This document shows, piece by piece, positions 28,028-37,327 of a stretch of DNA of 64,000 nt. The notes under the pieces are model-generated. The model ran no database searches and was not told the origin of the DNA. It was given only the letters and a program-made list of their open reading frames with translations. The position numbers were made by a program, and so were the translations under genes. Each line of letters starts with the position of its first letter. Within the stretch, counting starts at the first letter, position 1. The stretch comes from Chryseobacterium aureum (lineage in GTDB: Bacteria; Bacteroidota; Bacteroidia; Flavobacteriales; Weeksellaceae): the NCBI RefSeq assembly GCF_003971235.1, contig NZ_CP034661.1, positions 1,798,001-1,862,000 of the forward strand. Reading direction: 5' to 3'.

Positions 28028-28468
28028 TTACCATATATTTTCAATGGTCTGATGAATGGTATTAACGGTGAAAGTTTCTCCTGTTTTTTTACCATACATC
28101 ACTTTTACCAAGGGCGATTCTGCTGAAACCGTCATGATTTTCTGGTTCTCAAAAACAATTTCGCCCATGGAAGCTGCAATATAAAACAAGCCTTTATTGG
28201 TTTTTACCAATGCTCCATTCTGTACTTTTTCTGAAGGATCGGAGGTTATTTTCTGCAAAACAGCCTGCTGGTTCAATACTTCATTCAGCTGTCTCTGAAG
28301 ATTATTAATTTCCTGCTGAAGCATTTCCCGTCCGGTTTCATACTTATCTCCCATTGAGCTTTTCGTGTCATTGTTGGAGGCCCTTGTTTCTGCAATAAGA
28401 TGCTCAAAAGACTGGATTTTGTCAGCAGCTTTTGCTTTAATGATATTGATTATTTCCTGTTTGTTCAT
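28028..28468 (-). CDS. GreA/GreB-like transcription factor homolog
   Basis: A 146-residue protein. The N-terminal half is a coiled-coil hairpin (NNDTKSSMGDKYETGREMLQ, then QQEINNLQRQLNEVLNQQAV), with the acidic tip region resembling that of Gre factors. The C-terminal half resembles the Gre FKBP-like domain (NGALVKTNKGLFYIAASMGE, then SPLVKVMYGKKTGE). It probably binds RNA polymerase through the secondary channel, but it is shorter and diverged from GreA, so a Rnk- or GreB-like regulator is also possible. Homologs are sometimes annotated as 3-oxoacyl-ACP synthase, which nothing in this sequence supports. Confidence 0.6.
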   Translation of the reverse strand: MNKQEIINIIKAKAADKIQSFEHLIAETRASNNDTKSSMGDKYETGREMLQQEINNLQRQLNEVLNQQAVLQKITSDPSEKVQNGALVKTNKGLFYIAASMGEIVFENQKIMTVSAESPLVKVMYGKKTGETFTVNTIHQTIENIW

Positions 28469-28612
28469 TGCATGATCATTGTTTTATGGTGAGCGGTAAA
28501 AACCACCCGTCTAAATCATAGATTTTGACACCCTTCCAGCGGAGGGGGATTAAGTACCCTTAAAGAGTAATCATTAAGATGTACTCAGCCAGAATTTCAA
28601 AGGCGTTATTGC

Positions 28613-29962
28613 TTATTTTTCAAATACGGCATAATCTGAAACCTTGAAACTGAAGTCTTTTCCGTTGCTGAAATCTCTTTTCGTTTTATCAAAAACATTT
28701 CTGAAGGTTCCTGATACGTGTTCATCTTCTATTGAAAAGGTAACGGGTTCTTTGGACATATTCAGAACGACCAGTACTTCGTCTTTTCCGTTTTTCCTCA
28801 CATAAGCAAGAATCTTGTCGTTTGATGTGGTATTGAGCAGGTAGGTAGTTACATTGGGATCGCCTCCTCTTAAAGCAGGGTTGGAAGTTTTTAAATCCAA
28901 TAATGTTTTATAGAAACCGGCCATTTGATACGTAGGGGTCCACTTGATGACATCTTTCTCAAAAAACTCAAGTCTTTTCATGTTCGGCAGCTCCTGTCCT
29001 GAATATAACAGCGGAACACCGTTCCATGTAGCGGAAAACACAGCCATGGGTTTGGTAATCACTCCGTATTTTTCATATTCGGTTCCGTTCCAAGAATTTT
29101 CGTCATGATTGGCTGTAAACCATGCTCTCATGGAAGTGTCTCCGATATTGGAATATTGTCTCAGAAGGTCTTTCAAGCCCTGAAGAGGTTCATTTTTTTT
29201 GTAATAATCGGCAGTCTTATGCATCCATTTCCATGAATAGCTGGCATCAAAAACTTTTCCGTACTCCGGACTTTCCAGCTCATCAAATTCTCCCAGCCAG
29301 AAAAGAGGTTTTACTTTTTCTACTTCGGGGCGTGCCTGTTCCCAGAAATCTACTTCTACCCATGAGGCCAGGTCACATCGGAACCCGTCAATATTGGTTT
29401 CTTTCACCCAGAATTTCATGGCATCAATCATAGCATGGCGCATTTCCTGGTTTTTATAGTCCAGTTCTATGATATCATCCATTCCGGAAGCAATATGGAA
29501 TTTACCGTCCGGATCCTTCAGATAAAACTCGGGATGAGTCTTCGTCCATACGTGATCCCAGCCCGTATGATTAGCCACCCAGTCTATGATGACTTTGAAT
29601 CCTAATCTGTGTGCTTCATTCACCATATCTTTAAAATCCTGCAAAGTTCCGAATTCCGGATTAATGGAAGTATAATCTGCTGCTGCATAGGGGCTGCCCA
29701 GGCTTCCTTTTTTGTTCTGCTGGGCAATTGGGGTAATGGGCATCAGCCAAAGTGTTTTTACCCCCATAGATTTCAGGCGGGGCATTTCTTTGGCGAATGC
29801 TTTGAAAGTTCCTTCCTGAGTATATTGTCTTACGTTTACTTCATAAATATTGGTAGTGTGCTTCCAATCTTTTGGCAGTTCTGTCATCTTCTTTGTATTT
29901 TTTTGAGTGGTACAGGAAACAATTCCCAGACCAATTACCGCTAATAAAATTAATTTTTTCAT
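28613..29962 (-). CDS. GH13 alpha-amylase family lipoprotein
   Basis: A 449-residue glycoside hydrolase. Lipobox VSC (C17) follows a signal peptide, so it is anchored to a membrane. The (beta/alpha)8 barrel shows the four GH13 regions: DWVANHT, DGFRCDLAS with nucleophile D197, WLGEFDE with acid/base E225, and FTANHDENSW with the H286-D287 pair. A beta-rich C-terminal domain follows (VLVVLNMSKEPVTF). It should cut alpha-1,4-glucans or maltodextrins. ATG at 29962 was chosen because it starts the lipoprotein signal, rather than a codon 57 bases upstream. Confidence 0.92.
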   Translation of the reverse strand: MKKLILLAVIGLGIVSCTTQKNTKKMTELPKDWKHTTNIYEVNVRQYTQEGTFKAFAKEMPRLKSMGVKTLWLMPITPIAQQNKKGSLGSPYAAADYTSINPEFGTLQDFKDMVNEAHRLGFKVIIDWVANHTGWDHVWTKTHPEFYLKDPDGKFHIASGMDDIIELDYKNQEMRHAMIDAMKFWVKETNIDGFRCDLASWVEVDFWEQARPEVEKVKPLFWLGEFDELESPEYGKVFDASYSWKWMHKTADYYKKNEPLQGLKDLLRQYSNIGDTSMRAWFTANHDENSWNGTEYEKYGVITKPMAVFSATWNGVPLLYSGQELPNMKRLEFFEKDVIKWTPTYQMAGFYKTLLDLKTSNPALRGGDPNVTTYLLNTTSNDKILAYVRKNGKDEVLVVLNMSKEPVTFSIEDEHVSGTFRNVFDKTKRDFSNGKDFSFKVSDYAVFEK

Positions 29963-29976
29963 CCAACTATTTTTAA

Positions 29977-29984
29977 CAAAAGTA
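29977..29984 (-). promoter_or_regulatory. -7 box (TACTTTTG) for the amylase gene
   Basis: Perfect TAnnTTTG on the minus strand, 14 bases before the chosen ATG at 29962. It supports that start. Confidence 0.5.
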
Positions 29985-30060
29985 AGAATTGTTTTTTGAG
30001 TGGAAAGGAGAAATGGCAAAATCAGCGTATTTGTAAATTCTCTTTTTTTTCATTAAAAAA

Positions 30061-30082
30061 GCCCCGGATTAAAATCCGGGGC
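30061..30082 (-). terminator. Terminator after the pRiA4b ORF-3-like gene
   Basis: A perfect 10-bp stem (gccccggatt / aatccggggc) with a 2-base gap, followed on the minus strand by six T. Confidence 0.85.
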
Positions 30083-30096
30083 CTGTATTCTGTTGA

Positions 30097-30696
30097 CTAT
30101 CTTTCGTCATCATTGTCATCCTCATCATCAAAGACATCGTCATTGTAGTCTTCCTCTTCCTCATCATCGAAGTTGTCATCATCTTCATCCGAAAAGTTTC
30201 CTCCTGCTACGAAATCCTCATCAAATCCAAATTCATCATCTACCAAAGGCATTGCTGATTTCTTTTTAGATCCTCCAGCACTTCCGTTTTTGCTAGGGGC
30301 TTTCAATGGAACGTTTCCAAATCTGTATACGGTGATAGGATAATTAACACCTTTTGTTTCTTCAATTACTTCTACCAGCTCACAGAAGAATTCCCAAAGA
30401 TCAAGAAGTCCGTACTGGAACTGTGCTTTGTCGCCTACATTGGAAAAAGCTTCATCAATATAAACATCTGACATGATCTCACCATCACCATCATCACTCA
30501 TATCTTCCAATGGGACACTTTTTACGATTGTTCCGTCATCTTCTAACAGATTAAAAGTAGAAAGCTCGTCTCCCTGAAGACTGAATGCACTTTTAATTCC
30601 TAAATGTAAGTTCCATAACGTTTGTTTTCCCTTAACTTCGACATCACGGAAAATATCCTCTTTCGCATCTAATATTACGCGGATTTTGTAAACCAT
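30097..30696 (-). CDS. pRiA4b ORF-3-like protein with acidic tail
   Basis: A 199-residue protein. Residues 1-130 match the PRiA4_ORF3-like domain found on plasmids and in IS1096-associated passenger proteins (VYKIRVILDAKEDIFRDVEV, TLWNLHLGIKSAF, QFQYGLLDLWEFFCELVEV). The last ~50 residues are almost wholly Asp and Glu, giving a long disordered acidic tail. No other mobile-element gene is nearby and the gene has its own promoter and terminator, so it looks like a settled host gene of unknown function. The tail could bind basic proteins or metals. Confidence 0.75.
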   Translation of the reverse strand: MVYKIRVILDAKEDIFRDVEVKGKQTLWNLHLGIKSAFSLQGDELSTFNLLEDDGTIVKSVPLEDMSDDGDGEIMSDVYIDEAFSNVGDKAQFQYGLLDLWEFFCELVEVIEETKGVNYPITVYRFGNVPLKAPSKNGSAGGSKKKSAMPLVDDEFGFDEDFVAGGNFSDEDDDNFDDEEEEDYNDDVFDDEDDNDDER

Positions 30697-30748
30697 ATCA
30701 GTTTCTTAAATTACTTTTTGCCTTTATAATTATGATAAATCTCTGTTG

Positions 30749-30756
30749 CAAATATA
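30749..30756 (-). promoter_or_regulatory. -7 box (TATATTTG) for the pRiA4b ORF-3-like gene
   Basis: Perfect TAnnTTTG on the minus strand, 52 bases before the ATG at 30696. Confidence 0.55.
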
Positions 30757-30829
30757 TAATAAATGACATGTGACAAAAAAATATTTCAGGATTTTTTAAA
30801 ATATTTTTTTTTCTTACATTTTGCCGGAA

Positions 30830-31861
30830 TTATTTACTTTTTTCGAGCATAAAACTGAATTTTGTACCTTCAAGGTATACACTTTCTACGGTTATATTTT
30901 CATTATGTGCTTCAAGAATGTGTTTTACGATTGCCAATCCGAGCCCGGAGCCTCCTTCTCTCCTGCTTCTGCTGGTTTCTACACGATAAAATCTTTCGAA
31001 AATTCTTGGAAGGATTTCAGATTTGATTCCCATTCCGTTGTCTATCACCTCTATGAGCACCTTATTTTTCAGGACGCTGGTTTTTACGATGACTTTTGCT
31101 TCCTGCCTGTTAGCATAATGAATTGCATTGGAAATCAGATTAATGAAAACCTGGGAAATTTTTTGTTTATCAGCCTCCACAAAGATTTGCGGATGAAGGG
31201 TCTGAATGAGTAATGTTGTATTTCTTTTTTCGGCTTCAAGATCAAGAAGGTCGAAAATTTCTTTAATCAGTAAGTTGACATCAAATTTTGAAACGGTAAG
31301 ATTGATTTCCCCGGCTTCCAGCCTGTTGATCATATCCAGATCTTTTACAATAGCAATCAGTCTTTCCACTGAAATATCAATTCTTTCCAGGTATTTATCT
31401 CTGATGGTGAGGTTGTCTACTCCGCCATCTCTAAGGGTTTCTACATATCCCTGAATAGAAAACAAAGGGGTTTTCAGCTCATGGGAAACATTACCGATGT
31501 ATTCTTTACGGTAGCTTTCCATCTCTTTCATCATATCAATTTCTGATACCTGCTGCTGGTTGAGATCTGAAAATCTTTCTCCTAATTCTTTAATGGTGAT
31601 ATTTTCGTCATGATTCTGGACAATTTCCTGCGGAAGAAATCCGGAAAGCCCTTTTACCTGTTTTCTGCTATAATAATTGAAAAGGAGTTCCAGTACTACG
31701 CAGTTGATCAGAAAGATCAGGACAATACAGATGAAAAGACCCGTTTTGAACAAAGGGGTCTCATAATAGATATCTTTCAGTGAGTCGAATACAACTACTA
31801 AAAGGAACATTACCAGTGTCAGCAGACAGGAGGCAACGAGGGTAAGTCTGTAAAATTTCAA
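30830..31861 (-). CDS. PhoR-like sensor histidine kinase
   Basis: A 343-residue kinase with two membrane helices near the N-terminus (about 8-28 and 39-60), which leave almost no extracytoplasmic sensor. A linker is followed by the HisKA motif SHELKTPLFSIQGY and an HATPase with NLISNAIHYA (N-box), VIDNGMGI (G1), IFERFYRV (F-box) and GGSGLGLAIVKHI (G2). All catalytic boxes are intact. It follows its response regulator gene by 48 bases. The very small sensor region fits PhoR-type kinases that sense through partner membrane proteins; phosphate sensing itself is inference. Confidence 0.85.
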   Translation of the reverse strand: MKFYRLTLVASCLLTLVMFLLVVVFDSLKDIYYETPLFKTGLFICIVLIFLINCVVLELLFNYYSRKQVKGLSGFLPQEIVQNHDENITIKELGERFSDLNQQQVSEIDMMKEMESYRKEYIGNVSHELKTPLFSIQGYVETLRDGGVDNLTIRDKYLERIDISVERLIAIVKDLDMINRLEAGEINLTVSKFDVNLLIKEIFDLLDLEAEKRNTTLLIQTLHPQIFVEADKQKISQVFINLISNAIHYANRQEAKVIVKTSVLKNKVLIEVIDNGMGIKSEILPRIFERFYRVETSRSRREGGSGLGLAIVKHILEAHNENITVESVYLEGTKFSFMLEKSK

Positions 31862-31909
31862 TTTTACAACGTTTTAATGATTGAACGTAAAGTTAAGATT
31901 TTTAGCGAA

Positions 31910-32584
31910 TTAAACGATCAGTTTATATCCAATCCCTTTTAATGTCTGAATGGTATTGATTCCTAACTTTTCTCTCAGTCTCCTGATGTGAACGTCGATG
32001 GTTCTTTCTCCTACAATCACATCATTTCCCCAAACTTTCTCCAGAATTTCTTCTCTTTTGAAAACTTTTTCAGTATTGGAAGCCAAAAGGTAAAGCAAAT
32101 CAAATTCTTTTTTGGGAAGAAGAAATTGCTGTCCGCTTTTGGATACTCTGAAGTTATCTTTATCGATAACAAGGTCTCCTATTTCGATTAGTTTTGCATT
32201 ATCAGACACCTGAGAGGTGAGCTGTAGTAATGCATTCACTTTGGAGATCAGGATTTTCGGTTTGATCAGTTTTACGATATAATCATTGGCACCCGCCTGA
32301 AAACCTGCTAACTGAGAAAATTCTTCGCTTCTCGCAGAAAGGAACACAATAAGTGTTTTTTGAAGTTCTTTCACTTTACGAAGTTCCTGACAGGTTTCTA
32401 TACCATCCTTTTCAGGCATCATGACATCTAATAAGATCAGATCCGGAACAATTTCCTTTGCTTTTTCTATCCCTTCGTTACCATTGGTAGCGGTATAGAT
32501 ATCATACCCTTCCTTTTCCAAATTGTAGGACAGAATCTCTAAAATGTCCAGTTCATCGTCTATTAAAAGAATTTTTTTGCTCAT
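31910..32584 (-). CDS. OmpR/PhoB-family response regulator
   Basis: A 224-residue regulator. The receiver domain (1-120) has phospho-acceptor D53 in LLDVMMPEKDG and the acidic pair DD at 9-10. The C-terminal winged helix (130-224) contains REEILEKVWGNDVIVGERTIDVHIRRLREKLG. One oddity is that the near-invariant Lys-Pro after beta-5 reads Lys-Leu here (DYIVKLIKPK). The gene is the first of an operon with the kinase. It is divergent from the TonB receptor gene across 324 bases, the usual place for a target of its own regulator. Confidence 0.87.
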   Translation of the reverse strand: MSKKILLIDDELDILEILSYNLEKEGYDIYTATNGNEGIEKAKEIVPDLILLDVMMPEKDGIETCQELRKVKELQKTLIVFLSARSEEFSQLAGFQAGANDYIVKLIKPKILISKVNALLQLTSQVSDNAKLIEIGDLVIDKDNFRVSKSGQQFLLPKKEFDLLYLLASNTEKVFKREEILEKVWGNDVIVGERTIDVHIRRLREKLGINTIQTLKGIGYKLIV

Positions 32585-32605
32585 CTTCTAGTTTAAGAAT
32601 TCCCA

Positions 32606-32613
32606 CAAAATTA
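32606..32613 (-). promoter_or_regulatory. -7 box (TAATTTTG) for the two-component operon
   Basis: Perfect TAnnTTTG on the minus strand, 21 bases before the response regulator ATG. Confidence 0.5.
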
Positions 32614-32841
32614 ATTATTTCAATTGATTTCATCTATCTGCCAAATGTTAACTAATTATTAAAAAAATACATTTTAGCACACAATTATAAAATCAATAAA
32701 AAAATCAATAAATAAATACACACAAATCAAATATAAGGAATATTATTTAAAATAAAAACAAAAATTATAATTATATAAATCAAACATCAATAACTATAAA
32801 ATCCCTTCAACCGTTAATACAAATTTCACAATTAATTAAGA

Positions 32842-32863
32842 TTATCCTAAAGTTTTCCTAAAA
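32842..32863 (+). promoter_or_regulatory. 11-bp direct repeat, candidate PhoB-family operator
   Basis: Two adjacent 11-base units (TTATCCTAAAG, TTTTCCTAAAA) share TCCTAAA at exactly 11-bp spacing. PhoB/OmpR-family dimers bind such head-to-tail repeats. They lie 46 bases before the TonB receptor ATG, at the far end of the otherwise AT-rich 324-base gap between that gene and the divergent PhoB-like regulator. Nothing else is seen in the gap apart from the -7 box of the regulator operon. Confidence 0.45.
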
Positions 32864-32908
32864 ACTTAGCCTTTATTTTGCCCTTGAAAAAGAAGTAAAA
32901 GAAGTAAA

Positions 32909-35698
32909 ATGAAAAAACAACTCCACAAGAGCATTATGCTACTTGCCTTGTTTTCTGCTGGCTATGCTTTTGCACAAAGTCAGGTTTTGGAAGGTAGGGT
33001 ATTGGACGAGAAAGATAACACTCCTATAGAAGGGGTAAAAGTAAAAGTAAATGGACAGGAGGTAACGACTGACATTTCCGGATACTACTCTATCAACCTT
33101 TCCCCCGGCGCCAATTACATTGTAACGGTAAGTTCCAATGGATATAACAGAAAAGAGATCAGCGAGGTTATTATCAAAAACGAAGGTAACACGCACCTTG
33201 ATATCGTTCTGGATAAGCCATCCACCAAAGAAAAAGAAATTGAGGGGGTTGTCATAAAATCTAACGCAAGAAAAGAAACCATAGCCTCTACGATCGGTTT
33301 ACAGAAGAACGCCGGCGTAGTTTCTCAGGTTATTGGGGTAGAAGCTATTAAAAGAAGTCCGGACAGAAACACGGGTGAAGTTCTGAAAAGAGTTTCCGGG
33401 GTGAGTTTATCTGAAGGAAAATACATTGTGGTAAGAGGTTTATCAGACCGTTACAACCAGGCGATGCTGAACGGTATTCAGCTTTCCAGTACGGAGCCTG
33501 ACAGAAAAACTTTCTCTTTCGATCTTTTCCCTGCCAACGTTATTGAAACCCTTGTTATCAATAAAACTTTCATTCCTGAATATACGGGAGAATGGGGAGG
33601 CGCATTGATTCAGGTAAATACTAAAAATATTCCTAACAAAAACTTCTTCAATGTACAGGTGGGTGTAGGAGGAAACACCGCTACCATGGGACAGGAATTC
33701 CGTATGCAGAAAGGAGGAAAATGGGATTTTTTAGGAATTGATGACGGTTACAGAAAGCTTCCTACCAATATGCCTGCAAAAAATGCGTTCAGTATTCTTA
33801 CTGAAGCTCAAAAAACAGAGATTGGGAAAGGATTTACAAAAAATTTAGGATACAACAGTATCGGTTATCCTGAAAATATAAGCTTACAGTTAGACGGAGG
33901 TTTCAATACGAAAGTATTTGGAAAAGATCTGGGAGTAATTGCTGTTTTAAACTACACGAACAACAAAAGGAGAACCGAGTCTACCAACCGTTTCTTTACC
34001 ATCAACGACCAGCTTGCTGATACCAACTTCGATTATTTTACAGAAAAATACAGCAATGATATTATTTTAGGAGGAATGCTGAACCTGGCTTTAAAGCTGA
34101 ACAGCAACAATAAAATTTCCCTAAAGAATATCATCACGAATAATACCGTGAACCACATGTCCTTCAGAACTGGTAAGGACTTTGAATTTGATCCGATCAA
34201 CGGTACCAATATCATGGCAAGGGAAATCGGATTTAAAGAAACTACTTTCTATAATTCTACCCTTACCGGTAACCACAAAATAGATATTCTTGGCGGCCTT
34301 ACGGTAAACTGGTACGGAAGCTTCGGGATTCTTGATCAGTACATTCCTTTGCTGCAGCGTTTGCAGTATAACCAGTACACCAACATGACCGGAAGTCCTT
34401 ATTTAGCATTGATTTCCAATGGTCTTTCTCAAAAATCAGGAAGTGTATTCTACTCTACTTTAAGTGATTACCTGTATAATGCAGGGGGTGATATCTCCAA
34501 AACATTTACGATGTTTGGTCAAAAGCAAACGATTAAGGGAGGGTATTTATTCCAGGTAAAAGACAGAATATACAACTCAAGACCATTCTCTGTAAGACTT
34601 GAAAACTTCAACCAGGGATTACTTTCCCAGCCTTTCGAAACCATTTTCAATCCTGAGAATTTCGGAGGTAACGGCGGATTTACATTTGATGAAATTGCAG
34701 GAAACCAGTACAGATATATTGCGAATACGATCCTTAACGCAGGATATTTACAGTTTGACAATAACTTTACCCCATGGTTAAGAGCTGTTTGGGGATTAAG
34801 GGTTGAAAACTTTGACCAATTGGTGGGAAGCACAAAGAAAAGTGACGACCGTTTTGTGAACACCCGTGTTACAGACTTTTTACCTGCTGTAAACTTAACA
34901 TTCAAGGTAAATCCTAAAATGAATATCCGTGTTGCAGGTTCACAAACTGTGGTAAGACCGGAATTCAGAGAGGTTTCTCCTTTAGCTTATTATGATTTTG
35001 ACCTTGGCGCTACTGTAATCGGTAATAAATCTATTGAAAGAACTAAAATCACGAGTGCTGACGTTCGTTGGGAATATTACCCAAGAAACGGAGAAATTAT
35101 CTCTGTGGCAGGTTTCTATAAAAACTTTAAAAAGCCTATCGAATTATACTTCAACCAGTCTGGGGTAGGAACCAGTAATACCTTCAACTACCTTAACGTA
35201 GATAAAGCTGATGCTTATGGGGTAGAATTGGAAGTAAGAAAAAAACTGGATTTTGTAAGTGCGCTTAAAAACTTTACGCTGGGTGGAAACGTAGCTTTAA
35301 TCAAAAACAAAGTAACAGACGAAGCTACTAAGATTGACAGACCAATGCAGGGGCAATCTCCATACACGGTGAATGTAAGCCTTCAGTACGATACTGAAAA
35401 ATCCGGATGGTCTTCTACCGTATTGTTCAACATGATCGGGAGAAGAATCCTTTATGTAGGAAACGATCAGGTACCACCAATCTGGGAAGCACCAAGACCG
35501 CTTCTTGACTTCCAGCTTGCTAAAAAAATATGGAACAATAAAGGAGAGATCAAGCTGAATGTTTCAGATATCCTGAACCGTCGTGCTAAATTCTACCATG
35601 ACCTGAATGACAACGGTAAGTATGACAGCAAAGATGCTCTTGCCATTGAAAGACTTTCAGGAACCAATATCAGTGTAACACTGGGATACAATTTTTAA
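32909..35698 (+). CDS. TonB-dependent receptor with carboxypeptidase-regulatory-like domain
   Basis: A 929-residue outer-membrane receptor. A signal peptide covers residues 1-22 (ending GYAFAQ). A CarboxypepD_reg-like domain spans about 25-105 (VLEGRVLDEKDNTPIEGVKV). A plug domain follows (LKRVSGVSLSEGKYIVVRGL, SDRYNQAMLNG), then a ~700-residue barrel ending GYNF with terminal Phe. It is not of the SusC type and has no SusD partner; a beta-helix-like lipoprotein follows 45 bases later instead. The neighbourhood of a PhoB/PhoR-like pair suggests import of a phosphorus-containing substrate, which is inference. Confidence 0.9.
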   Translation: MKKQLHKSIMLLALFSAGYAFAQSQVLEGRVLDEKDNTPIEGVKVKVNGQEVTTDISGYYSINLSPGANYIVTVSSNGYNRKEISEVIIKNEGNTHLDIVLDKPSTKEKEIEGVVIKSNARKETIASTIGLQKNAGVVSQVIGVEAIKRSPDRNTGEVLKRVSGVSLSEGKYIVVRGLSDRYNQAMLNGIQLSSTEPDRKTFSFDLFPANVIETLVINKTFIPEYTGEWGGALIQVNTKNIPNKNFFNVQVGVGGNTATMGQEFRMQKGGKWDFLGIDDGYRKLPTNMPAKNAFSILTEAQKTEIGKGFTKNLGYNSIGYPENISLQLDGGFNTKVFGKDLGVIAVLNYTNNKRRTESTNRFFTINDQLADTNFDYFTEKYSNDIILGGMLNLALKLNSNNKISLKNIITNNTVNHMSFRTGKDFEFDPINGTNIMAREIGFKETTFYNSTLTGNHKIDILGGLTVNWYGSFGILDQYIPLLQRLQYNQYTNMTGSPYLALISNGLSQKSGSVFYSTLSDYLYNAGGDISKTFTMFGQKQTIKGGYLFQVKDRIYNSRPFSVRLENFNQGLLSQPFETIFNPENFGGNGGFTFDEIAGNQYRYIANTILNAGYLQFDNNFTPWLRAVWGLRVENFDQLVGSTKKSDDRFVNTRVTDFLPAVNLTFKVNPKMNIRVAGSQTVVRPEFREVSPLAYYDFDLGATVIGNKSIERTKITSADVRWEYYPRNGEIISVAGFYKNFKKPIELYFNQSGVGTSNTFNYLNVDKADAYGVELEVRKKLDFVSALKNFTLGGNVALIKNKVTDEATKIDRPMQGQSPYTVNVSLQYDTEKSGWSSTVLFNMIGRRILYVGNDQVPPIWEAPRPLLDFQLAKKIWNNKGEIKLNVSDILNRRAKFYHDLNDNGKYDSKDALAIERLSGTNISVTLGYNF

Positions 35699-35743
35699 TT
35701 CACTCAACAAAATAATCTAATAAATAATTTAATTCTTTATAAC

Positions 35744-37153
35744 ATGAAAAAGTTCGTTTTATATTCTTTAATGCTTGGCGCTCTAGTATCAACTACCGCT
35801 TGTAGAAATATAGAAGAAGATGGACCTACCATTATTCAAAATGGAGGTAACGGAAACGGAGATACTGAAAACCTTATTCTTTCAGGAAAGATCACTTCCA
35901 GCATGACGCTTAAAGCTAACAAAATTTATAAGCTAAGAGGACTAGTATATGTAACCAACGGCGCTACTTTAACGATCGAGCCAGGTACAAAAATTGTAGG
36001 TGAGGCTGATAAAAACGGAGCTTTAATCATTACAAGAGGAAGCAAAATCATGGCAGAGGGAACTGCTGCCAACCCTATTATCTTCACTTCTGAAAAACCA
36101 AGTCCTAAGAGAGGTGACTGGGCAGGGGTAGTTATTCTAGGAAATGCTCCTACCAATGCTTCTTTCGGAGGTGCCAACGGAGTTGGAGAGATTGAAGGAG
36201 GGATCAACAACTCTGAAGGTCTTGGACTTTACGGAGGAAACAATGCTGCTGACAACAGCGGTGTATTAAAATATGTAAGAATTGAGTATGCAGGATATGC
36301 ATTCTTACCAGATAAAGAGATCAACGGACTTACGTTCGGAGGGGTAGGTAACGGAACCAAAGTAGATTATGTAGAAGTGGCTTATGCGAATGATGACAGC
36401 TTTGAATGGTTCGGAGGAACAGTAAACTGTTCTCACCTTATCTCTTACAAAGGTCTTGATGATGATTTCGATACCGATAACGGTTTCTCAGGAAATATTC
36501 AGTTCGGTATCGCAGTAAGAGATGCTCAGGTAGCTGACGTTTCTGGTTCTAACGCTTTTGAATCTGATAATGATGCTAACGGTTCTACGCTGACTCCTCA
36601 GACATCCGCTACATTCTCCAACATGACGATTATCGGGCCAATCAACTCTGCGGCTCCGGGATCTATCAATGCATTATTCCAGAATGCCTTACAGATCAGA
36701 AGAAACTCTTCTATCTCTGTATTCAACTCTGTATTCACAGGATTCCCTGTAGGTTTATTCATTGATGCTACGAAAGGGGCTCCAACGGATAACAATATTG
36801 TAGGAAACAAATTATTCTTTGAAAACAATATTTTAGCAGGAAATACAACGCCTTTAAAATTCGGACCATCTACTTCTACTCCGACTACTTATACATTAAA
36901 CGACCTTACAACGTGGTTTAATGCTAAAGGAAACACGATCCTTGCTTCTACTGCTGATGTAAAACTTGCCGGTGCATGGGCTCCTGCGGGAACTACCCCG
37001 AACTTTACTCCTACTACCGGTTCTCCATTATTAACCGGAGGAGCGTTTACCAATCCTAAATTAGCAACCTGGTTTACACAAGTAACTTACAGAGGTGCTG
37101 TAAAAGATGCCAACGATACCTGGTATGCAGGATGGACCAACTTTAACTTATAA
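35744..37153 (+). CDS. Right-handed beta-helix-like lipoprotein
   Basis: A 469-residue protein. Lipobox STTAC (C20) follows a signal peptide. The mature protein is rich in Gly, Asn, Thr and Val with regular short strands (TLTIEPGTKIVGEADKNGAL, IIFTSEKPSPKRGDWAGVVI, LKYVRIEYAGYAFLPDKEIN), the look of a right-handed parallel beta-helix as in pectin-lyase-like folds. It probably sits on the outer membrane as the companion of the TonB receptor just upstream, in the same operon. The acidic run GLDDDFDTDNGF could bind metal ions. No catalytic motif is recognised. A terminator follows. Confidence 0.72.
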   Translation: MKKFVLYSLMLGALVSTTACRNIEEDGPTIIQNGGNGNGDTENLILSGKITSSMTLKANKIYKLRGLVYVTNGATLTIEPGTKIVGEADKNGALIITRGSKIMAEGTAANPIIFTSEKPSPKRGDWAGVVILGNAPTNASFGGANGVGEIEGGINNSEGLGLYGGNNAADNSGVLKYVRIEYAGYAFLPDKEINGLTFGGVGNGTKVDYVEVAYANDDSFEWFGGTVNCSHLISYKGLDDDFDTDNGFSGNIQFGIAVRDAQVADVSGSNAFESDNDANGSTLTPQTSATFSNMTIIGPINSAAPGSINALFQNALQIRRNSSISVFNSVFTGFPVGLFIDATKGAPTDNNIVGNKLFFENNILAGNTTPLKFGPSTSTPTTYTLNDLTTWFNAKGNTILASTADVKLAGAWAPAGTTPNFTPTTGSPLLTGGAFTNPKLATWFTQVTYRGAVKDANDTWYAGWTNFNL

Positions 37154-37189
37154 CAGTATATAAGTACTTAGATTTAATTTCAATAGAAG

Positions 37190-37220
37190 GCCTTCGGAAC
37201 TATTTTCCGGGGGCTTTTTT
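37190..37220 (+). terminator. Terminator after the receptor-lipoprotein operon
   Basis: A 10-bp stem (gccttcggaa / ttccgggggc, two G-U pairs) followed by six T. Confidence 0.7.
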
Positions 37221-37327
37221 AATGGTAATCATTGAATATGGCAGTTATCTCCCGAAGTTAATGTTAAGTGGTGTTCACATTGTGAAAATTAAAAACTGTA
37301 GTTTGAACCGTTATTTCTTTTGTTCGA

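Noticed and set aside
30097..30696. Mobile element based on the IS-associated pRiA4b ORF-3 domain
   Set aside because: No transposase, terminal repeats or other mobile genes are next to it, and it has its own promoter and terminator.
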